In this document: positions 9,005 through 18,666 of the stretch, piece by piece | How the letters are laid out: each line of letters begins with the position of its first letter | Numbering within the stretch: position 1 is the stretch's first letter | NCBI GenBank assembly: GCA_017624235.1 | Contig: JAGANL010000002.1 | Location: 124,001 to 188,000 of the forward strand | Direction of reading: 5' to 3' | DNA from: Lachnospiraceae bacterium | GTDB taxonomy: Bacteria > Bacillota > Clostridia > Lachnospirales > Lachnospiraceae | Length of the DNA stretch: 64,000 nt | The notes under the pieces: generated by a model | What the model was told of the DNA's origin: nothing | Databases searched by the model: none | The model's input: only the letters and a program-made list of their open reading frames with translations | Translations under genes and position numbers: made by a program

Positions 9005-10606
9005 TTGAACAGCATAATGGATAATACAGATTTTATGACGGAAGAGAGCCGGCTGCATATCGCAGAGCCGGAAACAGGGAAGCAGGGAGCGGAGGATGGT
9101 TTCCGGCAGATGGAAGAGGCCGGAATAGATTCTCGTGTGCTCCGGGCGGTAAAGGAGATGGGATTTGAGAAAATGTCACCGATACAGGAACAGGCCATTC
9201 CACATCTTCTGGCCGGAAAGGATCTGCTTGGACAGGCACAGACCGGAACCGGGAAGACGGCTGCCTTTGGCATACCTATGATACAGAATGTAGACCCGCA
9301 GAATAAGGGATTGCAGGGTATTGTATTATGCCCGACCAGAGAACTGGCGATTCAGGCCGCAGAGGAGATACGGAAGCTTGCAAAATTCATGCATGGAATC
9401 AAGGTGCTGCCGGTCTATGGGGGTCAGGATATTGTCCGTCAGATCAAAGGACTGAAGGGTGTGCAGATTGTCGTCGGCACTCCTGGCAGGGTCATGGATC
9501 ATCTTCGCCGTCATACCATGAAGACGGATCAGATTCGTATGGTTGTGCTGGATGAGGCGGATGAAATGCTGAATATGGGCTTTCGGGAGGATATGGAAAC
9601 CATTCTCGGACAGATATCACAGGAGCACCAGACAGCCCTTTTTTCTGCTACGATGCCGCAGCCGATTCTGGAGATTACGAACCGTTTTCAGGCAGAGGAT
9701 GCCGTACACATTAAGGTAGCGGCGAAGGAATTGACGATTCCGTTGGTAAAGCAGGTCTATTACCGGGTCGGAAGTGCTTATAAGATGGAGGCATGTGCAC
9801 GGATTCTGGAATATAACCAGCCGAAGCTCGCGTTGATCTTCTGTAATACGAAAAAAATGGTGGATGATCTGACGGAGAGCCTGAAAAAGAAGGGTTATCA
9901 GGCGGAAGGGTTACATGGTGATTTGTCACAGAATCAGCGTGATACGGTTATGAACCGTTTCCGCGGTGGAGCATCGACGATCCTGATAGCGACCGATGTT
10001 GCGGCAAGAGGAATCGATGTGGACGACGTGGAGGTTGTAATCAACTATGACGTGCCTCAGGATATCGAATATTATGTACACCGTATCGGGCGTACCGGAC
10101 GCGCCGGCAGGACCGGAAAGGCCTTTACGCTGATATCCGGCAGAGAGGGGTATCGCATCCGTGATATCGAGCGTGCCTGTCGAACCAAAATACCGGAGCA
10201 GAAGCTGCCGGGAGCAAAAGAGGTGATGCAGGTACGGGCAGAAAAGATATTACGGGAGGTTTGTGCGATTCAGCAAAGTCAGGAGCTCGACCGGATGGAG
10301 GAGCTCATCGAGGAGAGCCTTCAGGAAAATGAAATGGATGCCCTAGAGCTTGCAGCAGCATTTTTAAAATACTATATGGGTGAAGAAATTCGGGACATAC
10401 CAGAGGAAGAACGTCCGAAAAAGCGCAGGTTTGGAGCGTATGACGGGCGTGAAAGCCGGGACGGCTATCGAAACCGCCGGGACTACGGAAAAAGCAGTCG
10501 AAAAGGCCATAAAGCAGGCCGGGATGCGTATGGACAGATGACAGCGGCCGGAAGCTATAAGAGCCGCAGCGGCCGCAATAACAGAAGCCAGAGGAAGAAT
10601 GGGTAG
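9005..10606 (+). CDS. DEAD-box RNA helicase
   Basis: ATP-dependent RNA helicase for ribosome assembly or mRNA turnover, in the CshA/DeaD group. 533 residues. Motifs in order: Q motif (SPIQEQAIPHLL), Walker A AQTGTGKT, PTRELAIQ, DEADEMLNMGF, SATMP, and HRIGRTGRAGRTG. Two RecA domains fill about 30-400. A helical region and a basic Arg/Gly/Ser-rich tail (about 455-533) probably hold RNA. The start is TTG 9005: AGGAG at 8993-8997 is seven bases before it, while ATG 9017 is 19 bases away. The promoter-terminator leader upstream suggests attenuation control (inference). Confidence 0.92.
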   Translation: MNSIMDNTDFMTEESRLHIAEPETGKQGAEDGFRQMEEAGIDSRVLRAVKEMGFEKMSPIQEQAIPHLLAGKDLLGQAQTGTGKTAAFGIPMIQNVDPQNKGLQGIVLCPTRELAIQAAEEIRKLAKFMHGIKVLPVYGGQDIVRQIKGLKGVQIVVGTPGRVMDHLRRHTMKTDQIRMVVLDEADEMLNMGFREDMETILGQISQEHQTALFSATMPQPILEITNRFQAEDAVHIKVAAKELTIPLVKQVYYRVGSAYKMEACARILEYNQPKLALIFCNTKKMVDDLTESLKKKGYQAEGLHGDLSQNQRDTVMNRFRGGASTILIATDVAARGIDVDDVEVVINYDVPQDIEYYVHRIGRTGRAGRTGKAFTLISGREGYRIRDIERACRTKIPEQKLPGAKEVMQVRAEKILREVCAIQQSQELDRMEELIEESLQENEMDALELAAAFLKYYMGEEIRDIPEEERPKKRRFGAYDGRESRDGYRNRRDYGKSSRKGHKAGRDAYGQMTAAGSYKSRSGRNNRSQRKNG

Positions 10607-10639
10607 AAATTCCAAATAGCTTTTGGCTGTCAGAGGTTA

Positions 10640-10668
10640 TTGCGTTTACCCAAACATTTGTTTATAAT
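10640..10668 (+). promoter_or_regulatory. Promoter for ruvAB
   Basis: TTGCGT (10640-10645), 17-base spacer, consensus TATAAT (10663-10668). It lies 45 bases before ruvA. Confidence 0.65.
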
Positions 10669-10713
10669 ATGCTAAGGAAACACTCCATACCTTGAAAGGA
10701 GCAGACAGACGAA

Positions 10714-11322
10714 ATGATTGCATATTTGAAAGGAAATGTTGCAGATGTGACGGAGGACAATCTGGTCGTCGATGTGAGAGATATCGGGTATAACGTGAAA
10801 ATATCAGGTGGAACGTTTCGAAAACTTCCGGACATCGGCGAACCGGTTAAGATTTATACCTATACCTATGTAAAGGAGGATGCCTTTCAGCTTTACGGCT
10901 TTTTAAACCGGGATGAACTGGAGCTGTTTAAGAAACTGATTACGGTGAATGGAATCGGGCCGAAGGGTGCACTTGCTATTCTTTCTGTTCTGGAGGCCGA
11001 TGAACTGCGTTTTGCCATTCTTGCAGGAGACAGTAAGGCTATTTCCAAGGCACCGGGAATTGGTGCCAAGACGGCACAGAGGGTGATTCTGGATCTGAAG
11101 GATAAGATTTCCATCGAGGATACCTTTGTGAACAAAGAGGCGGTAGCATATGCGGCAGGTGTGGACAGAAGCGGACTGAACGAAGCGAAGAACGAGGCCG
11201 TGGAGGCACTGACGGCACTGGGGTACGGTGCATCGGATGCCCTGCGTGCGGTAAAACAGGTAGAGCTAACGTCAGATATGGACACAGAGTCCATCCTAAA
11301 GGCGGCTTTAAAGTTCATGTAA
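10714..11322 (+). CDS. ruvA: Holliday junction branch migration protein RuvA
   Basis: Tetrameric DNA-binding subunit of the RuvAB branch-migration complex. 202 residues, the usual length. N-terminal OB-fold (about 1-62), then paired helix-hairpin-helix motifs (LITVNGIGPKGALAIL and KAPGIGAKTAQRVILDLK), and a C-terminal RuvB-contacting domain (about 155-202) after a flexible linker. ATG follows GAAAGGAGC. ruvB follows after 24 bases, the standard operon. Confidence 0.96.
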   Translation: MIAYLKGNVADVTEDNLVVDVRDIGYNVKISGGTFRKLPDIGEPVKIYTYTYVKEDAFQLYGFLNRDELELFKKLITVNGIGPKGALAILSVLEADELRFAILAGDSKAISKAPGIGAKTAQRVILDLKDKISIEDTFVNKEAVAYAAGVDRSGLNEAKNEAVEALTALGYGASDALRAVKQVELTSDMDTESILKAALKFM

Positions 11323-11346
11323 CAGAATGGAAAAGGAACGGTTCAA

Positions 11347-12345
11347 ATGGCAAAAAGAGTGATTGAAACCAATTTGATGGAAGAGGACGTCAAGATTGAG
11401 GGAAGCCTGAGGCCACAGACCCTGGATGATTATATCGGACAGGAAAAGGCAAAGGAAAGTCTGCGCATCTATATAGAAGCGGCTAAGCAGCGGCATGACG
11501 CACTGGATCATGTGCTGTTTTATGGTCCTCCGGGACTTGGCAAGACGACGCTTGCCGGGATTATTGCCAATGAGATGGGTGTGCATATGAAGGTGACCAG
11601 CGGCCCGGCAATCGAGAAGCCGGGTGAGATGGCTGCGATTTTAAATAATTTGCAGGAAGGAGATCTTTTGTTTGTGGATGAGATCCACCGGCTGAACAGA
11701 CAGGTGGAAGAGGTGCTTTATCCGGCCATGGAGGATTATGCCATTGATATTATGATTGGTAAGGGAGCATCCGCCCGGTCGATTCGCCTGGATCTGCCGA
11801 AATTTACGCTGGTGGGTGCGACAACCAGAGCCGGTCTTTTGACGGCTCCGCTCAGGGATCGGTTCGGAGTCATTCATCGTCTGGAGTTTTATTCGGTGGA
11901 AGAGCTGAAACTGATCATCCGGCATTCGGCCAGAATATTGGATGTCAGGATTGACGAGAAGGGGGCGGAGGAGCTGGCACGGCGCAGCAGAGGAACGCCG
12001 AGACTGGCAAACCGTATCCTGAAGCGGGTACGTGATTTCGCTCAGGTAAAGTATGATGGAGAAATTACGGAGAAGGTAGCCAATATCGCTTTGGATCTTC
12101 TGGATGTGGATAAGCTTGGACTGGATCATCTGGATCGGAATATACTTCTTACGATGATGGAGAAGTTCGGGGGAGGCCCCGTAGGTCTGGATACGCTGGC
12201 TGCTTCCATAGGGGAAGACGCGGGCACCATTGAGGATGTATATGAACCGTATCTGTTAAAGAATGGACTGATTAACCGCACACCGCGGGGAAGAGTTGCA
12301 ACAGAGCTTGCCTATCACCATTTAGGGGTTGAAATTCCACATTAA
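11347..12345 (+). CDS. ruvB: Holliday junction DNA helicase RuvB
   Basis: AAA+ ring motor that drives branch migration with RuvA. 332 residues. N-terminal segment [13 protein letters not shown], Walker [12 protein letters not shown] (about 58-68), Walker [10 protein letters not shown], sensor GATTRAG, arginine finger in APLRDRFG, and a C-terminal winged helix ([13 protein letters not shown] through [11 protein letters not shown]). Co-transcribed with ruvA. No ruvC is nearby; RecU at 45315 is the likely resolvase. Confidence 0.97.
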   Translation: MAKRVIETNLMEEDVKIEGSLRPQTLDDYIGQEKAKESLRIYIEAAKQRHDALDHVLFYGPPGLGKTTLAGIIANEMGVHMKVTSGPAIEKPGEMAAILNNLQEGDLLFVDEIHRLNRQVEEVLYPAMEDYAIDIMIGKGASARSIRLDLPKFTLVGATTRAGLLTAPLRDRFGVIHRLEFYSVEELKLIIRHSARILDVRIDEKGAEELARRSRGTPRLANRILKRVRDFAQVKYDGEITEKVANIALDLLDVDKLGLDHLDRNILLTMMEKFGGGPVGLDTLAASIGEDAGTIEDVYEPYLLKNGLINRTPRGRVATELAYHHLGVEIPH

Positions 12346-12413
12346 GTTGGATATAATAAATCTTGTATTTACAGGCTCAGAAAATGCCACATTTTGTATA
12401 AAGGGGTAGAATC

Positions 12414-12839
12414 ATGGCAGCAAAAACAGATACCGAAGTGCTCATTGGCGGAAAGGTGTTTACCTTAAGCGGATACGAAAGTGAGGAATATCTGCAGAAG
12501 GTGGCGTCCTATATCAATAACAAGATGTCAGAATACAGTAAAATTGACGGTTTTCGCAGACAGCCCCTCGACACACAGAACGTATTGCTCCAGTTGAATA
12601 TCGCAGACGATTATTTTAAAGCGAAGAAACAGATTTCCATTCTGGAAGAGGATATTGCAGCCAAGGAAAAGGAGCTGTATGATCTGAAGCATGAACTGAT
12701 TGCGGCACAGATTAAGCTCGAAAGTACGGAAAAGACGATGAAGACCATGCAGACGGAACTCAATGAAAATGCCAAGAGCATGGTACGTATGGAAACGGAA
12801 CTGAAGGAATATCATAAAAAAGCAGAGATACGGAAGTAA
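12414..12839 (+). CDS. zapA: Cell division protein ZapA
   Basis: FtsZ-ring stabilising protein. 141 residues. The N-terminal ZapA fold (about 1-70; TEVLIGGKVFTLSGYESEEYLQKVASYI) is followed by a long C-terminal coiled coil (about 70-135), longer than in short ZapA proteins. ATG follows AAGGGG. It stands after ruvB and before the U32/SEDS/PBP genes, where ZapA is often found in Clostridia. Confidence 0.85.
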   Translation: MAAKTDTEVLIGGKVFTLSGYESEEYLQKVASYINNKMSEYSKIDGFRRQPLDTQNVLLQLNIADDYFKAKKQISILEEDIAAKEKELYDLKHELIAAQIKLESTEKTMKTMQTELNENAKSMVRMETELKEYHKKAEIRK

Positions 12840-12894
12840 ACGTGTCAAAACAGAATTTCTTGAAAAGATAGTAACAGGTATACAGGTTATAGAG

Positions 12895-12919
12895 CAGGCT
12901 GTCGTGTGGCAGCCTGTTT
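12895..12919 (+). terminator. Weak hairpin after zapA
   Basis: CAGGCTG (12895-12901) pairs with CAGCCTG (12910-12916), followed by only TTT. It may partly end the ruv-zapA transcript. Confidence 0.35.
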
Positions 12920-12947
12920 GCATATATTGGGAAAGGTATGATTTGGG

Positions 12948-15170
12948 ATGAAAAGAGTAGAGCTGCTGGCTCCGGCCGGTGATTATAAAGCCTTTGCAGG
13001 AGCCATTCATGCGGGAGCTGATGCGGTATATCTCGGAGGCCCGCGTTTTGGAGCCAGAGCTTATGCACAGAACTTTACGGAGGAAGAGGTGTGCAGGGCG
13101 GTCCGGTATGCCCATTTGTTTGGCAGGAGGGTCTATCTGACCTTAAATACGCTGATGAAGGAATCGGAGATGGAGCAGCTTTATGACTATCTTTGCCCCT
13201 TTTATGAGGCTGGTCTGGATGGAGTGATTGTACAGGATATGGGGGTGGCAGCTTATGTGCGCAGGCAGTTTCCTGAGATGGAGCTGCATATCAGTACGCA
13301 GGCTGCTGTCACGGGACGGTACGGAGCCGGCTTGCTGAAAGAGGCCGGAGCGGTGCGCATTGTACCGGCCAGAGAGCTTTCCCTACAGGAAATCCGGCAT
13401 ATGAAGGAAGATACCGGGTTGGAAATCGAGACCTTTATTCACGGAGCGGTGTGCTATTGCTATTCCGGACAGTGTCTTTTCAGCAGTATGCTGGGAGGGC
13501 GCAGCGGTAACCGGGGCAGATGTGCTCAGCCGTGCCGGCTGCCTTATAGTGGACAGGGAGCTTTCAAAAAGGAGGAACTGTATCCGCTCAGCCTGAAGGA
13601 TATGTGCACGATCGAGCATATCCCGGAGCTGATTGAGGCGGGAATCGATTCCTTTAAAATTGAAGGCCGGATGAAAAAGGCGGAATATGCAGCGGGTGTG
13701 ACTGCTATTTATCGTAATTATATTGATCGTTATTATGCAAATCCGGAAGGAACATTTGAGGTAGAGGAAAAAGATCTGGAGCATTTGAAATCCCTTTATA
13801 TCCGAAGCGGTCTGCAGGATGGCTATTACCACAGGCATAACGGAAGGGAAATGGTCACCCTGAGGCAGCCGGGATATGCGGGTAGTGATGAGGTCCTTTT
13901 ACAGGATATCCGGGAGCGGTATCTGGAAAAGGAGCTGCAGCTTCCGGTCAGGATGAAGGCCTTTTTGCGGCCGGGAGAGCCGGCAGTGCTTTCTCTGACC
14001 TGTCGTGATGTGACGGTAGAAGTCGAGGGGATGATTGTGCAGGAGGCACAGAAGCGTCCCTTGACGCGGGAAGACATAGTGAAGCAGTTTCAGAAAACCG
14101 GAGAAACTGCCTTTTGGTGTGAGGATATACAGATTCAAACAGAAGGAGAGGTGTTTCTGCCGGTCAAGGCACTCAATGAACTGCGCAGAGAGGCTTTTTT
14201 CAGGCTGGAAGAGAAGCTGTTGGCAGGAAGTATCAGAGTGCGTCCGAAACCAATCGGGCAGGAAAAGGTTATGTCTGAACAGACGGTTCAGTGCAATGAT
14301 GGGGCGAACCCGATTCGCATAGAGGTGCTCCACATTTCACAGGCTCTTGCGGCGCTGAAGGAGCCGGGCCTTGACAGGCTGTATCTGCCTGCAGAATGTT
14401 TTCAGACAAAGCATACGGAAAATGGTATCGGAATTGGCAGCGTGCTGGCACAGGTCGAGCTTTACAGACGGGAAAATCCGGGATTTTCTTTTTATATGGC
14501 ACTGCCGTATATTTTCAGGGAGCGTTCGGAACGATTTATGGAGGAGGTATGGCGCAATCTGCAGATTCCGCAGGTTGACGGTGTGCTGGTGCGCAATCTG
14601 GAGGAAATCGGCTGGCTTCGGGACAGGAACTATCAGAAAGCCATACAGACGGATGCCGGACTGTATGTGTGGAACCGGGAAGCAGAACGTTTTTTTGGCG
14701 GGCTGTCTGCAGAGGTGACTTTGCCATATGAGCTGTCCAGAAAGGAACTGAAGCTGTTGAATCTGGCCGGAAAGGAAATGATCGTCTATGGAAGGACTCC
14801 TCTGATGGTTACGGCCAACTGTGTGCGTAAGACGCTGGAACAATGTATTTTAGACAGTTCGACAGAAAAGAAAGCAGGGGAATTTTATCAGCTGACAGAT
14901 CGTTACCGTAAAAATTTTCCGGTACGCACCAACTGCGAACACTGCTATAATGTGATTTATAATTCAGTGCCGACATCGCTGCATCACTTTGCGGAAAAGA
15001 TAAAAGAGTGGAAGCAGACGGCGCTTCGGTTTGCCTTTACAACTGAGAATGCAGCAGAAACCGAAATGCTGACTCGCTTTCTGAAAGAGGTCTATCGGGA
15101 AAATATTCCGGACAGTGAGGACAGGATCGGAGAATACACGAGTGTATACTTTAAACGAGGCGTGGAATAG
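12948..15170 (+). CDS. Peptidase U32 family protein with C-terminal DUF3656-like region
   Basis: 740 residues. The N-terminal U32 barrel begins VELLAPAGDYKAFAGAIHAGADAVYLGG with the family four-cysteine set C169-x6-C176-x15-C192-x3-C196, which in characterised relatives (RlhA, TrhP, UbiU/UbiV) binds an iron-sulfur cluster and supports hydroxylation of rRNA, tRNA or ubiquinone. The length and the long C-terminal half resemble RlhA, which makes 5-hydroxycytidine in 23S rRNA. An RNA hydroxylation role is therefore more likely than proteolysis, but the substrate cannot be read from sequence. The stop codon abuts the SEDS gene start with no gap, so the two are translationally coupled. Confidence 0.85.
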   Translation: MKRVELLAPAGDYKAFAGAIHAGADAVYLGGPRFGARAYAQNFTEEEVCRAVRYAHLFGRRVYLTLNTLMKESEMEQLYDYLCPFYEAGLDGVIVQDMGVAAYVRRQFPEMELHISTQAAVTGRYGAGLLKEAGAVRIVPARELSLQEIRHMKEDTGLEIETFIHGAVCYCYSGQCLFSSMLGGRSGNRGRCAQPCRLPYSGQGAFKKEELYPLSLKDMCTIEHIPELIEAGIDSFKIEGRMKKAEYAAGVTAIYRNYIDRYYANPEGTFEVEEKDLEHLKSLYIRSGLQDGYYHRHNGREMVTLRQPGYAGSDEVLLQDIRERYLEKELQLPVRMKAFLRPGEPAVLSLTCRDVTVEVEGMIVQEAQKRPLTREDIVKQFQKTGETAFWCEDIQIQTEGEVFLPVKALNELRREAFFRLEEKLLAGSIRVRPKPIGQEKVMSEQTVQCNDGANPIRIEVLHISQALAALKEPGLDRLYLPAECFQTKHTENGIGIGSVLAQVELYRRENPGFSFYMALPYIFRERSERFMEEVWRNLQIPQVDGVLVRNLEEIGWLRDRNYQKAIQTDAGLYVWNREAERFFGGLSAEVTLPYELSRKELKLLNLAGKEMIVYGRTPLMVTANCVRKTLEQCILDSSTEKKAGEFYQLTDRYRKNFPVRTNCEHCYNVIYNSVPTSLHHFAEKIKEWKQTALRFAFTTENAAETEMLTRFLKEVYRENIPDSEDRIGEYTSVYFKRGVE

Positions 15171-16550
15171 ATGGAACAATATATTACGGAAATATCAAAA
15201 TACCTGATTGCACTTTTTATGGCGCTGTATACGTATGAGTGCTTTGCCGTATTTCGGTATGAAACGGAGGAGAGGCGCAGCGGTATTTATATCCGCCAGA
15301 ATATACTGATGTTTCTGGTACATTTTCTCTGCTATATCTCCATTATTTTGAGAAGCGGAAAAATTGAATATATCTTTTTCTTTGCGTTTCAGCAGATTGC
15401 CCTCTTTACGATGATCGTGCTGTTTCAAATGCTTTATCCGAACACGAACCGGCTTTTGATCAATAATATGTGTATGCTGCTTGCAATCGGCTTTGTGATA
15501 TTGATTCGGATATCTTATGATAAGGCGGTCAGGCAGTTTATTATTGTAATATGCTCAATGATATTGTCCATGTTTGTGCCGTATTTGATCAGTAAGCTGA
15601 AAGGGCTGGAGGACTTGACATGGCTCTATGCCGGGATAGGCATTGCGGCTCTGGCGGCGGTACTGATTCTGGGTGCGGTTACGAATGGTTCCAAGCTTTC
15701 CTTTTCCATAGCAGGAGTTACGTTTCAGCCGTCGGAGTTTGTAAAGATTATATTCGTGTTCTGTATGGCAGCGATGCTGTGGGAGGCAGAGCGTTTCAGC
15801 CAGATTCTTCTTTCGGCATTTGTGGCGGCAGCACATGTCCTGATTCTGGTAATGTCCAGGGATCTGGGCAGCGCGCTGATTTTTTTTGTAGCTTATATCG
15901 TCATGCTCTATTGTGCGACCGGACAGGTGCTTTATCCGGTGCTGGGGCTATTGTGCGGCGCTGTGGCATCGGTAGTGGCATATCATTTGTTTTCACATAT
16001 TCAGGTGCGTGTACAGGCCTGGAAGGATCCGTGGAGCGTGATTGACGGAGCGGGTTATCAGATTACGCAATCCTTGTTTGCCATCGGCTGTGGCAACTGG
16101 TTTGGACTGGGAATCTGTCAGGGTGCGCCAAAGTCCATTCCTTATGTGGAAACTGATTTTGTGTTTTCAGCGATTGCAGAGGAGCTGGGTGTCATTTTTG
16201 CAATCTGCCTGATTCTGATCTGTGTGAGCTGCTTTATGATGTTCATGAATATTGCGATGCAGCTGAAGAATCTGTTTTATAAGCTGACTGCAATCGGACT
16301 GGGAGTTGTTTATATTTTTCAGATATTCCTGACAATAGGGGGCGGCACCAAATTTATACCGCTGACAGGAGTGACGCTGCCGTTTATCAGCTATGGAGGC
16401 AGCTCGGTGCTCACTACATTTCTGATGTTTACGATTGTGGAGGGCATATATATGCTGCGTCAGGTAAAGGGGCAGGCAGCAGGGAAGAAGGCGGCCTTAA
16501 GGAGAGAGAGGCAGGCCTCGGGATGGACGGAAAGATATGATGACAGATAG
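15171..16550 (+). CDS. SEDS peptidoglycan polymerase (FtsW/RodA/SpoVE family)
   Basis: Polytopic glycosyltransferase that polymerises lipid II. 459 residues, about ten or more membrane segments. Family signatures: FQPSEFVKI (about 185), SRDLGSALIFF (about 228), and the C-terminal FISYGGSS. The first roughly 170 residues contain extra hydrophobic segments before the conserved core, giving a longer N-terminus than E. coli FtsW or RodA. It overlaps the PBP gene by 14 bases, so the two should work as a cognate SEDS-bPBP pair. Whether it serves division, elongation or sporulation is unclear. Confidence 0.9.
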   Translation: MEQYITEISKYLIALFMALYTYECFAVFRYETEERRSGIYIRQNILMFLVHFLCYISIILRSGKIEYIFFFAFQQIALFTMIVLFQMLYPNTNRLLINNMCMLLAIGFVILIRISYDKAVRQFIIVICSMILSMFVPYLISKLKGLEDLTWLYAGIGIAALAAVLILGAVTNGSKLSFSIAGVTFQPSEFVKIIFVFCMAAMLWEAERFSQILLSAFVAAAHVLILVMSRDLGSALIFFVAYIVMLYCATGQVLYPVLGLLCGAVASVVAYHLFSHIQVRVQAWKDPWSVIDGAGYQITQSLFAIGCGNWFGLGICQGAPKSIPYVETDFVFSAIAEELGVIFAICLILICVSCFMMFMNIAMQLKNLFYKLTAIGLGVVYIFQIFLTIGGGTKFIPLTGVTLPFISYGGSSVLTTFLMFTIVEGIYMLRQVKGQAAGKKAALRRERQASGWTERYDDR

Positions 16551-18060
16551 AAAACCACAAAGAACAGTAAAAAAAAGAAAGGGCGGTTCGGCAACTGTCA
16601 GGAGAAGTATCAGACAGGGTGAGCCTGAAAACCGCAAAAGGAATGGAAAGCAGCGGGAAATCATGTATGTTACGTATTTTTTTACCGCTCTTTTTCTGGT
16701 GCTTTCCGGATATATCATGGTGTATGCGGCAACGCATGAGGAGGAGCTTGTCAATAACAGCTACAATCCCAGACAGCAGATGCTTTTGACGCAGAATACC
16801 CGTGGAACGATTTATTCTGCGGACGGTGAGGCGCTGGCACAGACGGTGACAGAGGAAAACGGGGAAAGCAGAAGGGAATATCCCTTTGCCAATCTGTTTG
16901 CCCATGCAGTGGGCTATTCCTCCAACGGCAGGATGGGCGTTGAAGCTCAGATGAATTATTATCTGATCAATTCCAATGTACCATTTTCCCAGAAAGCGGA
17001 GAATGAGACAAAAGGGAAGAAAAATCCGGGAGACAATGTTTATACGACGCTTCGGGTTTCGCTTCAGAAGACAGCTTCCGATGCGCTGGGTGTCGTATAC
17101 GATGGGGCGATTGTGGCAATGAATCCGAAGACGGGAGAAATCTATGCCATGGTTTCCAAACCGGATTTTGATCCCAATGAAATCGAAAGCATATGGAATG
17201 AGGTCATTGAGGACAAGGAGAGCAGTGTTCTGTTAAACCGCGTATCCCAGGGGCTGTATCCGGCGGGTTCGACCTTTAAGATCGTTACAGCATTGGAGTA
17301 TATCCGGGAACACCCCGATTCCTATCAGAATTATCAGTATACCTGTAATGGCAGTATTACGCATGGGGAGGATAAGATTAGCTGCTATCACGGCTCCGTA
17401 CATGGCACAGTGAATCTGAAGAAATCCTTTGCCAAATCCTGCAACACCTCTTTTGCCAATATCGGACTGGGACTGGATCGCACCCAATATGCAGAAACGC
17501 TGCAAAAGCTCTATTTTAACAGAGAGCTTCCGGTGGATTTTGCGTATCATAAGAGCAGCCAGGTCGTGGAAAACGATACTTCCGATTCGGATATGATGCA
17601 GAATGCCATCGGGCAGGGAAAAACACAGATTTCACCGCTCCATCTGGCTATGATTACGGCGGCGGTGGCCAATGATGGGAAAATGATGAAGCCTTATCTT
17701 GTGTCGGAGGTAAGAAGTGCGGATGGAACCGTGGTAAAGCAATATAATCCTTCTTCAGCCGGGCAGGTCATGTCGGGAGAAGAGGCGGCAGTGCTTAGAG
17801 AATATATGGAAGAGGTCGTGGAGTCCGGAACGGGCACAAAGCTGAAGGGCCATGCCTATACGGCAGCCGGCAAGACAGGCTCTGCGGAATATAATACGGT
17901 GAAGGGAGAGAGCCATGCCTGGTTTACCGGCTATGCGCCGGCAGAGGACCCGGAAATCGTAGTGACTGTCATTATTGAAGGAGCCGGAAGCGGTGGAGAC
18001 TATGCGGTGCCGATTGCAAAAAGAGTGTTCGACGGCTATTTTCAGACAGGGAATGAGTAG
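16537..18060 (+). CDS. Class B penicillin-binding protein (transpeptidase)
   Basis: 507 residues. A basic cytoplasmic N-terminus (about 1-45), one membrane anchor (about 47-66, VTYFFTALFLVLSGYIMVY), a short linker, then a transpeptidase domain with S245-TFK, S301-C-N and K446-T-G. There is little room for the large N-terminal dimerisation module of E. coli FtsI/PBP2, so it resembles the compact PbpA type. It starts inside the 3' end of the SEDS gene, the expected partner arrangement. Confidence 0.9.
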   Translation: MMTDRKPQRTVKKRKGGSATVRRSIRQGEPENRKRNGKQREIMYVTYFFTALFLVLSGYIMVYAATHEEELVNNSYNPRQQMLLTQNTRGTIYSADGEALAQTVTEENGESRREYPFANLFAHAVGYSSNGRMGVEAQMNYYLINSNVPFSQKAENETKGKKNPGDNVYTTLRVSLQKTASDALGVVYDGAIVAMNPKTGEIYAMVSKPDFDPNEIESIWNEVIEDKESSVLLNRVSQGLYPAGSTFKIVTALEYIREHPDSYQNYQYTCNGSITHGEDKISCYHGSVHGTVNLKKSFAKSCNTSFANIGLGLDRTQYAETLQKLYFNRELPVDFAYHKSSQVVENDTSDSDMMQNAIGQGKTQISPLHLAMITAAVANDGKMMKPYLVSEVRSADGTVVKQYNPSSAGQVMSGEEAAVLREYMEEVVESGTGTKLKGHAYTAAGKTGSAEYNTVKGESHAWFTGYAPAEDPEIVVTVIIEGAGSGGDYAVPIAKRVFDGYFQTGNE

Positions 18061-18063
18061 TGC

Positions 18064-18092
18064 TTGCCTTTAAGGACAAGATGGGATATACT
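18064..18092 (+). promoter_or_regulatory. Promoter for the Nudix gene
   Basis: TTGCCT (18064-18069), 17-base spacer, TATACT (18087-18092). It lies directly after the PBP stop and inside the open N-terminal extension of the Nudix frame, supporting the later start at 18130. Confidence 0.6.
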
Positions 18093-18129
18093 ATTTTTAA
18101 TGAAACGCACACTGGCAGGAGGAATTGCA

Positions 18130-18582
18130 ATGATTGAAGCAACAAGCTGTGGCGGTGTGGTTATTTTCCGGGGCAAGATACTGCTTTTGTATAAGAATTT
18201 CAAGAATAAGTACGAGGGCTGGGTTTTGCCGAAGGGGACAGTAGAGCAGGGCGAGGAGTTTAAGGATACGGCGATTCGTGAAGTGATGGAGGAGTCCGGT
18301 GCGAAAGCGTCTATCATAAAGTATGTCGGTAAGAGTGAATATTCCTTTACCGTGCCCGAGGATACTGTTGAGAAGGAAGTGCATTGGTATTTAATGATGG
18401 CTGACAGCTATTACAGCAAACCACAACGCGAGGAATATTTTGTGGACTCCGGGTTTTATAAATACCATGAGGCGTATCACCTGTTGAAATTTTCAAACGA
18501 AAAACAGATTTTAGAGAAGGCGTATCATGAATATTTAGACTTGAAAAAAGGCAATCTGTGGGGAAACAGGAAATATTACTAA
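18130..18582 (+). CDS. Nudix hydrolase
   Basis: 150 residues. The Nudix box is complete: G-TVEQG-E-EFKDTAI-REVMEESG (about 36-58). The substrate is not predictable; the small size and the LPKG segment before the box resemble diadenosine polyphosphate or nucleotide-cleaning enzymes. The start is ATG 18130, six or seven bases after AGGAGG. The frame is open back to 18064 but a promoter lies there. It is followed by a two-way terminator shared with the HD-GYP gene. Confidence 0.88.
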   Translation: MIEATSCGGVVIFRGKILLLYKNFKNKYEGWVLPKGTVEQGEEFKDTAIREVMEESGAKASIIKYVGKSEYSFTVPEDTVEKEVHWYLMMADSYYSKPQREEYFVDSGFYKYHEAYHLLKFSNEKQILEKAYHEYLDLKKGNLWGNRKYY

Positions 18583-18598
18583 AAAGGATAGCACAAGA

Positions 18599-18645
18599 AA
18601 AGACCGGTCTGTGGAAAGGAGTTTTCCTCAGACCGGTTTTTTCTT
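18599..18645. terminator. Bidirectional terminator
   Basis: ACCGGTCTG (18603-18611) pairs with CAGACCGGT (18629-18637), with GGAAA/TTTTCC pairing further inside. A T-run follows on the + strand and an A-rich run precedes it, so it can end both the Nudix gene and the convergent HD-GYP gene. Confidence 0.85.
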
Positions 18646-18666
18646 TTTCAAAGGGTTAAAATAAAA

